Shown: piece by piece, positions 1 to 6,707 of the stretch | Numbering within the stretch: the first letter of the stretch is position 1 | How the letters are laid out: each line of letters begins with the position of its first letter | Origin: Thiobacillus denitrificans | GTDB taxonomy: Bacteria > Pseudomonadota > Gammaproteobacteria > Burkholderiales > Thiobacillaceae | DNA: 19,899 nucleotides | Assembly: GCA_002403375.1 (NCBI GenBank) | Contig: DHHQ01000021.1 | Location: 1-19,899 of the forward strand | Reading direction: 5' to 3' | Notes under the pieces: model-generated | Seen by the model: the letters and a program-made list of their open reading frames with translations, nothing else | Told to the model about the DNA's origin: nothing | The model's database searches: none | Translations under genes and position numbers: made by a program

Positions 1-195
1 GGTTCGCCGTGGCTTTCTTCATTTCCGGGCTCGCGACTGACGCAAAACGTCACCTCGTTGCCGCAGCGGGGCAACGTACCAGGTGTTCCTCGTGGCACGC
101 GTCCCAGACCGTGTTGCCGGTGTCACGAAAAAAACGCCTGTCAAATCAACATCGTTCTACGTATCCGTGCGCAATCGCCCGGCCCGGCCTAAAGC
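1..195. other. Left-edge non-coding stretch with short inverted repeats
   Basis: I see no convincing gene here. One plus-strand frame is open from the window edge to a TGA at 38-40, so the tail of a truncated upstream gene is possible but cannot be judged. Two short inverted repeats stand out: TGACG-N5-CGTCA at 38-52 and GTTGCC-N7-GGCAAC at 57-75. They could be an old terminator or regulator sites for the pilin promoter downstream. No T-run follows either one. Confidence 0.4.
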
Positions 196-211
196 TGGCA
201 CGCCCACTGCT
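196..211 (+). promoter_or_regulatory. Sigma54 (-24/-12) promoter of pilin gene 1
   Basis: TGGCAC-N5-CTGCT matches the sigma54 consensus TGGCAC-N5-TTGCW with a single change (T to C), and has the GG and GC dinucleotides at the right spacing. It lies 62 bases upstream of the pilin start, giving a predicted leader of about 50 nt. Major pilin genes are classically RpoN-dependent and activated by PilR. The same motif recurs before the second pilin gene, which strengthens both calls. Confidence 0.8.
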
Positions 212-273
212 CGTTAATGAGCCAGACACGGCAGCCCCGTGTTCAACCTGCCCAATCCTAGGAGAGATTCAAA

Positions 274-693
274 ATGATGAAGAACGTGCAAAAAGGCTTC
301 ACCCTGATCGAACTGATGATCGTCGTCGCGATCATCGGCATCCTGGCCGCGATCGCGATCCCGGCCTATTCCGACTACACGGCCCGCGCCCAGGCTTCCG
401 AAGCCTTCGCGCTGCTGGACGGCTTCAAGACCCCGGTGACCGAGGCGATCGCTGACCAGGGTAGCGGTGGTTGCGCTGCGCCCGCCAACGCAGTTCTCGC
501 CGGCAAGTACGTCAGCGGCACCACCTTCACCTGGACTGACCCCTCTTGCGCAATCGTCTCGACCTTTGCGGCCACGGGTACGAACCCCAAGATCGCCAGC
601 AAGACGGTTACTCTGACCTACAACAACACCGCCGGCACCTGGACGTGCGCGACCAACCTGCCCGCCGGCGTGAAGCCCGCCGCCTGCTCGTGA
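274..693 (+). CDS. pilA: Type IV major pilin, copy 1
   Basis: This is the structural subunit of a type IVa pilus: made as a prepilin, cleaved and N-methylated by PilD, then assembled into a fibre used for twitching, adhesion or DNA uptake. The 139-residue product has a short basic leader ending in Gly, then the FTLIELMIVVAIIGILAA helix with the conserved Glu at mature position 5. Four cysteines lie in the globular domain, including a C-terminal pair (WTC ... PAAC) fitting the usual D-region disulfide. An AGGAGAG site at 260-266 precedes two consecutive ATGs (274 and 277). I chose the first; the second would shorten the leader by one residue. A sigma54 promoter lies upstream and an intrinsic terminator downstream, so it is probably monocistronic. 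The N-terminal half is nearly identical to that of the second pilin at 861-1280. Confidence 0.95.
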   Translation: MMKNVQKGFTLIELMIVVAIIGILAAIAIPAYSDYTARAQASEAFALLDGFKTPVTEAIADQGSGGCAAPANAVLAGKYVSGTTFTWTDPSCAIVSTFAATGTNPKIASKTVTLTYNNTAGTWTCATNLPAGVKPAACS

Positions 694-712
694 ACTGAGG
701 TTTGACCTCAGT
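694..712. repeat. Small hairpin after pilin 1
   Basis: ACTGAGG-N5-CCTCAGT is a perfect 7-bp stem starting directly after the pilin 1 stop codon. It lies just upstream of the main terminator hairpin, so the two form a tandem stem-loop 3' end. This may stabilise a highly expressed pilin mRNA. Confidence 0.55.
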
Positions 713-715
713 GTG

Positions 716-745
716 AAAGAGCCTCCTTCGGGAGGCTTTTTCTTT
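716..745 (+). terminator. Rho-independent terminator of pilin 1
   Basis: AGCCTCC-TTCG-GGAGGCT forms a 7-bp GC-rich stem with a UUCG tetraloop (720-737), followed by TTTTCTTT. This is a textbook intrinsic terminator. It separates the two pilin transcription units. Confidence 0.92.
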
Positions 746-797
746 GCCAGGAAGTTTGGAGGGCAGCAGCAGGGAGGGGCTTCGATGCGCGGCCTGC

Positions 798-813
798 TGG
801 CACGCCTCCTGCT
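798..813 (+). promoter_or_regulatory. Sigma54 (-24/-12) promoter of pilin gene 2
   Basis: TGGCAC-N5-CTGCT, with the same variant -12 half (CTGCT) as the promoter at 196-211; even the spacer begins GCC in both. It is 48 bases upstream of the second pilin start. The second pilin therefore has its own RpoN-type promoter and does not depend on read-through. Confidence 0.78.
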
Positions 814-860
814 TTGATAGAGATGGACCTGCACCTCGCTGGGAATTTGTGGAGAAAATA

Positions 861-1280
861 ATGATGCGCAAGAATGTTCAACAAGGCTTCACCCTGATCG
901 AGCTGATGATCGTCGTGGCGATCATAGGCATCCTGGCCGCGATCGCGATCCCGGCGTATTCCGACTACACGGCGCGCGCCCAGGCCTCCGAGGCGTTCGC
1001 GTTGCTGGATGGCTTCAAGACACCCGTGATCGACGGCATCGGCGAGCAGGGCGCCGCCGGCTGCGCGGCGCCTCCGAACGCTGTCACCAGCGGCAAGTAC
1101 GTCGCCGGCACGACGTTCACTTTTACCGACCCGAGCTGTGTGATGGTGGTGACGTTCAAGGCGGCGGGCGTCAACCCGAAGATCGCGGGTGATACGGTTA
1201 CCTTGACCTTCAATACCTCATCTGACACCTGGACCTGCGCTAGCAGCCTGCCTGCCGGCGTGAAGCCCGCGGCCTGCTAA
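861..1280 (+). CDS. Type IV major pilin, copy 2
   Basis: This is a second type IVa prepilin of 139 residues. Its leader (MMRKNVQQG) is followed by a mature N-terminus identical to pilin 1 for about 48 residues. The globular half diverges (VIDGIGEQG, VMVVTFKAAG, FNTSSDTW) but keeps all four cysteines and ends in PAAC. The frame is open upstream to 744, but those codons contain no pilin-like leader and precede the promoter. A TGGAGA site at 850-855 supports ATG 861, with ATG 864 also possible. It is either an alternative major pilin or a recently duplicated paralogue. Which copy makes the main fibre cannot be told from sequence. Confidence 0.93.
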   Translation: MMRKNVQQGFTLIELMIVVAIIGILAAIAIPAYSDYTARAQASEAFALLDGFKTPVIDGIGEQGAAGCAAPPNAVTSGKYVAGTTFTFTDPSCVMVVTFKAAGVNPKIAGDTVTLTFNTSSDTWTCASSLPAGVKPAAC

Positions 1281-1307
1281 TGGACGAAGCCCGGGCGGCG
1301 AAGAATA

Positions 1308-1322
1308 GAATCAGACACCGTT
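1308..1322 (+). repeat. Degenerate copy of the RAYT-linked repeat
   Basis: GAATCAGACACCGTTTA-like text resembles the GGGGTCAGACACGATATTTT repeat found twice downstream (1367-1390 and 1490-1513). It shares the TCAGACAC core but diverges on both sides. It could be a decayed third copy; the match is short. Confidence 0.35.
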
Positions 1323-1366
1323 TACGGGATATGCGCTTGCGAATGGCCCCGAAGAACAAATGGAAC

Positions 1367-1390
1367 AAATGGGGTCAGACACGATATTTT
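1367..1390 (+). repeat. RAYT-linked 24-nt direct repeat, copy 1
   Basis: AAAT followed by GGGGTCAGACACGATATTTT, identical over 24 nt to 1490-1513. The two copies bracket an internal transposase fragment and lie upstream of an intact REP-associated transposase. Short repeats of this kind next to RAYT genes are typically the dispersed sequences the enzyme acts on; that role is inferred here. Confidence 0.8.
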
Positions 1391-1397
1391 CCCATGA

Positions 1398-1484
1398 GGC
1401 GGAGAGGCATGGGCTGACGATCCATGCCTACGTGTGGATGACGAATCACGTGCACCTGTTGGCGACGCCCGAGTTCGAAGACAG
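1398..1484 (+). pseudogene. 87-nt internal fragment of a RAYT transposase gene
   Basis: This stretch aligns without gaps to 1683-1769 of the intact transposase gene, with 4 mismatches in 87 positions. It encodes the segment around the HUH motif (HGLTIHAYVWMTNHVHLLATP). The Met between the two histidines is Val here, and two of the other three changes are silent. It lies between two identical 24-nt direct repeats. There is no start, no catalytic Tyr region and no C-terminus, so it cannot encode an enzyme. It is a relic of a second RAYT copy or a captured piece of the neighbour. Confidence 0.85.
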
Positions 1485-1489
1485 TAAAA

Positions 1490-1513
1490 AAATGGGGTCA
1501 GACACGATATTTT
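1490..1513 (+). repeat. RAYT-linked 24-nt direct repeat, copy 2
   Basis: Identical to 1367-1390. It ends 41 bases before the intact transposase ATG, so it lies in or near that gene's leader. It is followed by TTCCTAGACTG, where copy 1 is followed by CCCATGAGG. Confidence 0.8.
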
Positions 1514-1554
1514 TCCTAGACTGAAAGCGTCCTGTTCGTTGGAGCTTTCCAGCC

Positions 1555-2262
1555 ATGGCACGTCTCCCCCGTTACGTCATTCCCGGCCAACCGCAGCACA
1601 TCATCCAACGCGGCAACAACCGGCAGGTGATTTTCGCCGCCGACGCCGATTACCAGTTCTTTCGCGATGCTTTGGTGGAGGCGGCGGAGAGGCATGGGCT
1701 GACGATCCATGCCTACGTGTGGATGACGAATCACATGCACCTGCTGGCGACGCCCGAATTCGACGACAGCATCAGCAAGACCTTCCAGTCGGTGGGGCGG
1801 CGCTATGTACAGCATTTCAATTACACGTACAAACGCAGCGGAACCTTGTGGGAGGGGCGCTACCGCGCGACGGTGGTGGACAGCGAACGCTACCTGCTGA
1901 CCCTGATGCGCTCTATCGAACTGAATCCGGTGCGGGCGGGGATGGTTGCCACGCCCGAGGCGTATCCGTGGTCCAGCTACCGGCGCAATGCGCTGGGCGA
2001 GAGCGGGCCGAACGCGGACTGGCTGGCGCCGCATGAGCAATACGCGCGCCTCGATCTGGATGACGCGGCGAGGCGAGAGGCTTACCGGGCGCTGTTCGCC
2101 GCGGCGATCGGCCCGGACGACCTGGCGGCCATCCGGGACTGCACGCACAAGGGCTGGGCGCTGGGTGGGGAACGGTTTCGGGCCGAGGTCGAGGCATTGG
2201 GGCAGAGGCGGGCGGCGTCGAAGGGGGTGGGGCGGCCGCGGAAGTCGGCGCGTTCTGTCTGA
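1555..2262 (+). CDS. REP-associated tyrosine transposase (RAYT, Y1/HUH family)
   Basis: This is a domesticated IS200/IS605-like single-strand nuclease that nicks and rejoins REP-type sequences; RAYTs usually sit alone, without IS ends. The 235-residue product has the HUH pair at His60 and His62 (WMTNHMHLL). A likely nucleophile is Tyr113 (SERYLLTLMRSIELNP), spaced as in E. coli RAYT. The family blocks RSGTLWEGRYRA, IELNPVRAGMV and YPWSSYR are all present. The C-terminus ends in a basic GVGRPRK segment resembling an AT-hook. TTGGAGC at 1539-1545 supports ATG 1555. A CTGAAG-N11-CTTCAG hairpin spans the stop codon (2259-2281). Every motif expected for activity is intact. Identical 24-nt repeats and an internal fragment of this gene lie just upstream. 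Confidence 0.9.
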   Translation: MARLPRYVIPGQPQHIIQRGNNRQVIFAADADYQFFRDALVEAAERHGLTIHAYVWMTNHMHLLATPEFDDSISKTFQSVGRRYVQHFNYTYKRSGTLWEGRYRATVVDSERYLLTLMRSIELNPVRAGMVATPEAYPWSSYRRNALGESGPNADWLAPHEQYARLDLDDAARREAYRALFAAAIGPDDLAAIRDCTHKGWALGGERFRAEVEALGQRRAASKGVGRPRKSARSV

Positions 2263-2282
2263 AGTGGGCTCGTTTCTTCAGC

Positions 2283-2311
2283 TTGACAGCGAACCGTCAC
2301 GCCCGAATATT
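2283..2311 (+). promoter_or_regulatory. Sigma70-type promoter of the Phd/VapC locus
   Basis: A perfect -35 TTGACA at 2283-2288, a 17-nt spacer and AATATT (4 of 6) at 2306-2311. The predicted transcript starts near 2318, about 25 nt before the antitoxin ATG. Phd-type antitoxins normally repress their own promoter; I did not find an obvious palindromic operator. Confidence 0.55.
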
Positions 2312-2342
2312 TGAGCTATCCATCCCTATAAAAGAGCTAGCC

Positions 2343-2597
2343 ATGCAATCCGTTCCGGTATTCGAGGCCAAAAACCGGTTTTCCGAACTGATTACGGCAG
2401 TCGAGCATGGGGATCAGGTCACGATTACGCGACGCGGCGTTCCCGTTGCCCGCCTGGTGGCGGAGCCTGACCTCAAGGCAGATGCAGCAGGTCGGCGTCA
2501 GCGTGTGGCGTCGGCACTGGAGCGCTTGCGCCAGATCCGCGGCAGTGTGGCGCTGGAGGGGGATCTGAAGGCCATTGCTCGCGAAGGGCTGGACTGA
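2343..2597 (+). CDS. Phd/YefM-family antitoxin
   Basis: This is an 84-residue antitoxin of a type II toxin-antitoxin pair. The N-terminus VPVFEAKNRFSELITAVEHGDQVTITRRGVPVARLV is a full Phd/YefM DNA-binding and dimerisation fold. The C-terminal half (from about residue 45) would be the disordered toxin-binding arm. The frame is open upstream to 2283, but only ATG 2343 gives the conserved family start; the weak AAAGAG at 2331-2336 is its ribosome site. Its stop overlaps the toxin ATG (ATGA-type overlap at 2595-2599), the usual translational coupling. The antitoxin is intact although the partner toxin is broken, so any remaining role may be repression of its own promoter or cross-neutralisation of a related toxin elsewhere. 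Confidence 0.88.
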   Translation: MQSVPVFEAKNRFSELITAVEHGDQVTITRRGVPVARLVAEPDLKADAAGRRQRVASALERLRQIRGSVALEGDLKAIAREGLD

Positions 2598-3010
2598 TGG
2601 CGTTCGTGGTCGACAACTCGGTGGTGTGCGGCGGGTTATCGGCAATCAGAGTGCGGACTACACGGAGGCGGTCGTCTCGCGTGCTGGATGAACAGGCGCA
2701 TGCGCCTGCCCTCTGGGAGCGTGAGTTTGCCAATGTGCTGAGATCGGCGTGAAAGCGCGGCTCGCTCGACGCGCAGGGGGCGCACGAAATCATCGAGGAG
2801 ATCGCTGCCCTGCCGATCACGATCGATCGTGACACGCCTGGGCCGGCAGCGATTCTGTCCCCGGCGTTGCGCTATGGCCTGACGAGCTATGACGCGGCTT
2901 ATCTCGAGCTTGCGCTGCGTTTGCAGCTTCCCATCGCGACGCAGGATGCTGCGTTGATGGACGCGGCGAGGGCGGCTGGGGTCGGGGTGTTGAAGACGGT
3001 TATTCGTTGA
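2597..3010 (+). pseudogene. Broken VapC/PIN-domain toxin
   Basis: The reading frame opened by ATG 2597 starts like a VapC ribonuclease (MAFVVDNSVVCG) and ends like one (LTSYDAAYLELALRLQLPIATQDAAL ... GVGVLKTVIR, stop 3008-3010), but three lesions interrupt it. About one base is missing near 2641-2644, after which the expected residues (NQSADYTEAVVSR) continue in another frame. A compensating extra base near 2681-2685 restores the frame at LDEQAHAPALWEREFANVL. An in-frame TGA follows at 2750-2752 (codon 52), where relatives would have a Cys or another sense codon. The PIN acidic residues (Asp6, the Glu in LWERE, the Asp in SYDAA, the Asp in TQDAA) survive but are split by the stop. The 3' end overlaps recX, convergently, by 11 bases. 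Confidence 0.85.
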
Positions 3011-3456
3011 ATCCCGGACGGTGGCCGGCTCCCTCCGCCACCACACGCCTGATCACCTCGGATGTGAAACCCCGGCTTTGCAGGAAGCGCAGCTGACGCG
3101 CTTTGTCGGCCGCGTCGGCGGGCGGGACGCCGAACTTCTTCTGCCACACCTCGCGTGCCCGCTCGAACTCGCTGTCACGGTTCTCATCGAGCACGGCTTC
3201 GACGATGGCCTCTTTCACCCCGCGCTGACGCAGCTCGAAGGCGAGCTTGACGCTGCCCGCCTTCGCGCGGTGGTCGGCGACCCAGCTCTCGGCGAAGCGG
3301 CGATCCGAGAGCCAGTTTCTGGCCTCAAAGTCGTCGAGCAGGACGGCGATGTCGGCCTCGTCGAAGCCGGCCTGCGCGAGCTTGCGCCCCAGCTCGAAGC
3401 GGCTGTGCTCGCGCCGCGCCAGATAGCCCAGCGCGCGCTCGCGCAGCTCGCCGGGA

Positions 3457-3485
<29 letters not shown>
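3000..3485 (-). CDS. recX: RecX, regulator of RecA
   Basis: RecX binds RecA filaments and limits their extension and ATPase/co-protease activity. The 161-residue product is of normal family length and built of three-helix repeats: ALGYLARREHSRFELGRKL, then DDFEARNWLSDRRFAESWVADHR, then a C-terminal repeat ending FLQSRGFTSEVIRRVV. It is transcribed leftward after recA. Its ATG (3485) lies 29 bases inside the recA 3' end, and a GAGG directly precedes it, so it is probably translated by coupling from recA. This keeps RecX well below RecA, as usual. The 3' end overlaps the vapC relic convergently. Confidence 0.93.
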
Positions 3486-4512
<1,027 letters not shown>

Positions 4513-4572
4513 GGTTTCTCTCTCCTGGTGGTTTCGGGTGAACGGGGCAGGCGCCGCGCGTCTGCATGGGGA

Positions 4573-4593
4573 GCAATGTAGGCGATACATTGC
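4573..4593. promoter_or_regulatory. Perfect inverted repeat in the recA promoter (operator candidate)
   Basis: GCAATGTA-N5-TACATTGC, perfect 8-bp arms. It covers the predicted recA -10 hexamer and most of the spacer, where a bound dimer would block RNA polymerase. The nearest regulator gene is the divergent BrxR/CapW-like WYL protein; relatives of that family bind palindromes in their own promoter regions. Which protein binds is inference. It is not a LexA box by sequence. Confidence 0.65.
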
Positions 4594-4603
4594 GCGGTGT
4601 CAA
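4575..4603 (-). promoter_or_regulatory. recA promoter
   Basis: On the minus strand, TTGACA (4603-4598), a 17-nt spacer and TACATT (4580-4575). The -35 is perfect and the -10 matches 4 of 6. The predicted transcript begins near 4568, about 55 nt before the recA ATG. Confidence 0.7.
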
Positions 4604-4629
4604 TAAAAAATATCACCTACGCATAAAGT

Positions 4630-4639
4630 ATCACGTGAT
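4630..4639. promoter_or_regulatory. Palindrome ATCACGTGAT between the divergent promoters
   Basis: A perfect 10-bp palindrome just upstream of the WYL-gene -35. The half-site TATCAC also occurs directly repeated at 4611-4616 and 4629-4634. It could be a second operator or an activator site. Its short length makes chance occurrence possible. Confidence 0.35.
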
Positions 4640-4642
4640 CGA

Positions 4643-4670
4643 TTGTATTCGCCGGGACGCGCCCTATAAT
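4643..4670 (+). promoter_or_regulatory. Promoter of the WYL regulator gene
   Basis: A perfect -10 TATAAT at 4665-4670, with TTGTAT (3 of 6) 16 nt upstream at 4643-4648. The predicted start is near 4677, leaving a leader of about 27 nt. It is back to back with the recA promoter; the two -35 elements are about 40 bp apart, so one protein bound between them could affect both. Confidence 0.65.
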
Positions 4671-4703
4671 CGTGGGCAACCCGGCTCGGGCGGAGCGAGC
4701 GAC

Positions 4704-5594
4704 ATGATTACAAAAGAAAAAATGCGCCTCGACCTCAAGTGGTCGACGCGCCAGCGGCTGCAGTACATCGAAATCAAGGCCTGGTACACCGGCGTGGTGA
4801 CGCGCAGCGACGTCGCGCGCGCCTTCGGCCTCTCGGATCCGGCGGCGACCAAGGACCTCAAGCTCTACGGCGACCTCGCGCCCGGCAATCTCGTCTACCA
4901 CCACGGCGTGTTCGGCTTCGTTCCCGCCGAGGGATTTTCGGCCGTTTTCGCCGACCTCGCGCCCGCGGCGGTGCTACCGGTGATCGCCGCCAACCTGGCG
5001 GTGGCGAACGGGCCGTACGGCGACGAGCACATCTACGGCCTCGCCACCGCCAGCCTGCCGCTGCCGGCGCGCCTGCCGGGCGCGCAGACGCTGGCGCAGA
5101 TCACCCGCGCGATCCATGGGCGGCGCAAGCTCGCCGTCAGCTACCGTTCGCTGTCGGAACAGGGCAGCACGGGAGGGCGCATCGTCGAGCCCCACACCCT
5201 GGTCAACACCGGGCTGCGCTGGCACGTGCGGGCGTACAACGCGGCGAGTTGCGACTTCCGCGACTTCGTGCTGTCGCGGGTCGTCGCGGCGGAGTGCCTG
5301 GACGACGCGGCGGAGTCGAGCGCCGAGTACGACGAGGATTGGGTGGAAACGGTCAGCCTGCGCCTCGCCCCGCACGCGGGGCTCGACGCCGCGCGGCGCG
5401 CGAGCCTGCTGCTCGACTACGGGGCCGCCGGCGAGGTCATCGAGGTTGCGGTGCGGCGCGCGCTGCTCGGCTATGTGCTGCAGCGGCTCAACGTCGACAC
5501 CACGCCCGACCACAGCCTGAACCCGAGCGCCTACCAGCTGATACTCCTGAACCGCGACGAGATCGAGCCGTTCGCGGCGTGGGCGTTTAGATAG
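4704..5594 (+). CDS. WYL-domain transcription regulator, BrxR/CapW-like
   Basis: The 296-residue product has three parts. Residues about 13-82 form a winged helix-turn-helix (RLQYIEIKAWYTGVVTRSDV, then FGLSDPAATKDLKLYGDLAPGN). Residues about 135-200 form a WYL domain (RKLAVSYRSL ... IVEPHTLVNTGLRWHVRAYN), with WHV in place of the canonical Trp-Tyr-Leu. Residues about 214-296 form a WCX-type dimerisation domain (VRRALLGYVLQRLNVD). This order and the LAPGNLVYHHG stretch match BrxR/CapW-type repressors, which usually control phage-defence islands. No BREX or CBASS genes are present here; the neighbour is recA. GGAGC at 4692-4696 supports ATG 4704, and the longer open frame upstream runs back through the promoter. 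WYL domains are thought to sense nucleic acids or nucleotides, and other WYL regulators (PafBC, DriD) control DNA-damage genes. A role in controlling recA or itself is inferred. Confidence 0.85.
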   Translation: MITKEKMRLDLKWSTRQRLQYIEIKAWYTGVVTRSDVARAFGLSDPAATKDLKLYGDLAPGNLVYHHGVFGFVPAEGFSAVFADLAPAAVLPVIAANLAVANGPYGDEHIYGLATASLPLPARLPGAQTLAQITRAIHGRRKLAVSYRSLSEQGSTGGRIVEPHTLVNTGLRWHVRAYNAASCDFRDFVLSRVVAAECLDDAAESSAEYDEDWVETVSLRLAPHAGLDAARRASLLLDYGAAGEVIEVAVRRALLGYVLQRLNVDTTPDHSLNPSAYQLILLNRDEIEPFAAWAFR

Positions 5595-5712
5595 GGGGCA
5601 GGATTCGGGGGCCAGGATTCAGGGGGCTTCGTGCGGCTGCGCCGCGCTTGATGAATTCAAGATCGGCCGCCATGCTCTTCCCTGACCCCTGACCCCTGAC
5701 CCCTGACCCCTG
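5594..5712. repeat. Intergenic G/C-arm heptamer element, copy 1
   Basis: First of three related elements (also 7660-7785 and 15448-15561). The left arm is G-rich (three GGGGG runs with CAGGATTC between). A core at 5631-5656 contains GCGGC-TGC-GCCGC followed by GCTTGATGAATTC. The right arm is CCCTGA then four CCCC runs spaced by TGA (5680-5710). The arms are partly complementary, so the whole element could fold. It fills the gap between two convergent stop codons: the WYL gene TAG on the left and the cinA TAG on the right. The minus strand reads GGGG-TCA four times, a canonical G-quadruplex pattern. Confidence 0.85.
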
Positions 5713-6210
5713 CTATCCCACCAGCTCGATCAGCCCGCGCAGCGCCGCCGCAGCGGCGCGCGAGCGGATTTCCTCGCGGTCGCCGTCGAGGCGGCAGGTC
5801 GACGAGATGACGGTGCCGTCGGCGAGCGCCCAGCCGTAGCACACCAGGCCGACCGGCTTCTGCGGGGTGCCGCCGCCGGGGCCGGCGATGCCGGAGATGG
5901 CGAGCGTGGCCTGCGCGTGGCTGTGCTTCAAGGCGCCCGCCGCCATCGCCATCGCGGTTTCCTCGGAGACGGCACCGTGGGTCTCGAGCGTCTCGGGCGG
6001 CACGCCGAGCATCTCGACCTTGGCGGCGTTGGCGTAGGTGATGAAGCCGCGCTCGTACCAGTGCGAGCTGCCGGGCACGGCGGTGACGAGCTGGCCGACC
6101 CAGCCGCCGGTGCACGATTCGGCGGTGGCGAGCATCCAGCCGCGCGCGATGAGCTTCTCGCCGAGTTCGCGGGCGAGCGCTTGCAGTTCTTCGTCGCTCA
6201 CACGAGCCAT
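5713..6210 (-). CDS. pncC: CinA C-terminal domain amidohydrolase (NMN deamidase)
   Basis: The 165-residue product is the stand-alone CinA C-terminal domain, which deamidates nicotinamide mononucleotide in the pyridine nucleotide salvage cycle. Family blocks are ATAESCTGGWVGQLVT (with the catalytic Ser), GFITYANAAKVEMLGV, LETHGAVSEETAMAMA and LAISGIAGPGGGTPQKPVGLV. There is no N-terminal MoaB-like half, as usual for enterobacterial-type YgaD/PncC. The frame is open to 6423, but ATG 6210 is preceded by AAAGGA and gives the family start. It overlaps pgpA by 13 bases and is the last gene of the leftward nusB-thiL-pgpA run. Its TAG stop abuts repeat element copy 1. Confidence 0.92.
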   Translation of the reverse strand: MARVSDEELQALARELGEKLIARGWMLATAESCTGGWVGQLVTAVPGSSHWYERGFITYANAAKVEMLGVPPETLETHGAVSEETAMAMAAGALKHSHAQATLAISGIAGPGGGTPQKPVGLVCYGWALADGTVISSTCRLDGDREEIRSRAAAAALRGLIELVG

Positions 6211-6707
6211 TGCAGTCCTTTCAGGGCGGCGATCGCGTAGCCGGCCGCCAGGAGGTCGTCGAACATCACGCCGAAGCCGTTCTTCAGCCGCGCATCGGCG
6301 AGGCGGATCGGCCACGGTTTCAGGATATCGAACAGGCGGAACAGCGCAAAGGCCAGCGCGATCCACAGCCAGCCGGGCGGGGTGAACAGCAGGACCAGGG
6401 CGAAGGCGACGATCTCGTCCCATACGATGCCGCCGTGGTCGGCGACGCCGAGCGCGCGGCCGGCACGCGCGCAGGCCCAGATGCCGAACAGGAAGGCGGC
6501 GACGACGAGGACGATGCGGTTCGGCAGGTCGGGCGCGGCGGCCGTGATCGCCCAGAAGAGCGGCAGCCCCAGCAGGGTGCCGACGGTGCCGGGCGCCTTC
6601 GGTGCGAGGCCGGTGCCGAAGCCGAAGGCGACGAGGTGCGCGGGATGCGCGAGGAGGAAGGGGACGTCCGGCCGCCGGCCGGCGGGGCTATTCGGCGAAG
6701 TGGTCAT
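6198..6707 (-). CDS. pgpA: Phosphatidylglycerophosphatase A
   Basis: This is an inner-membrane enzyme that removes the phosphate from phosphatidylglycerophosphate to make phosphatidylglycerol. The 169-residue product has the family motifs FGFGTGLAPKAPGTVGTLLGLPLFW near the start, GIVWDEIVAFALVLL in the middle and LFRLFDILKPWPIRLAD, then GVMFDDLLAAGYA at the end, with three or four hydrophobic segments. The start ATG 6707 lies 20 bases inside the end of thiL, so translation is probably coupled. Length and motifs are normal. Confidence 0.95.
   Translation of the reverse strand: MTTSPNSPAGRRPDVPFLLAHPAHLVAFGFGTGLAPKAPGTVGTLLGLPLFWAITAAAPDLPNRIVLVVAAFLFGIWACARAGRALGVADHGGIVWDEIVAFALVLLFTPPGWLWIALAFALFRLFDILKPWPIRLADARLKNGFGVMFDDLLAAGYAIAALKGLQWLV

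Noticed and set aside
1..40. 3' end of an upstream gene in the plus strand
   Set aside because: A dozen open codons at the window edge ending in TGA are not enough to tell a gene tail from chance.
744..860. N-terminal extension of pilin 2 from the upstream open frame
   Set aside because: The extension covers the sigma54 promoter and the 5' leader. ATG 861 has the ribosome site and the prepilin leader.
2750..2752. In-frame TGA in the VapC relic as selenocysteine
   Set aside because: The same gene also shows frame lesions, no SECIS-like hairpin was seen after the TGA, and PIN toxins have no known selenocysteine. A nonsense mutation is simpler.
4513..4703. LexA (SOS) box before recA
   Set aside because: I checked the CTG and CAG triplets in this interval that could anchor CTG-N10-CAG; none are paired at the right distance.
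4704..5594. BREX or CBASS defence island linked to the WYL regulator
   Set aside because: No defence effector, nuclease, cyclase or brx gene is present on either side in the window.
5680..5710. CRISPR array from the regular TGACCCC repeats
   Set aside because: The repeats are contiguous 7-mers with no spacers and no cas genes nearby.
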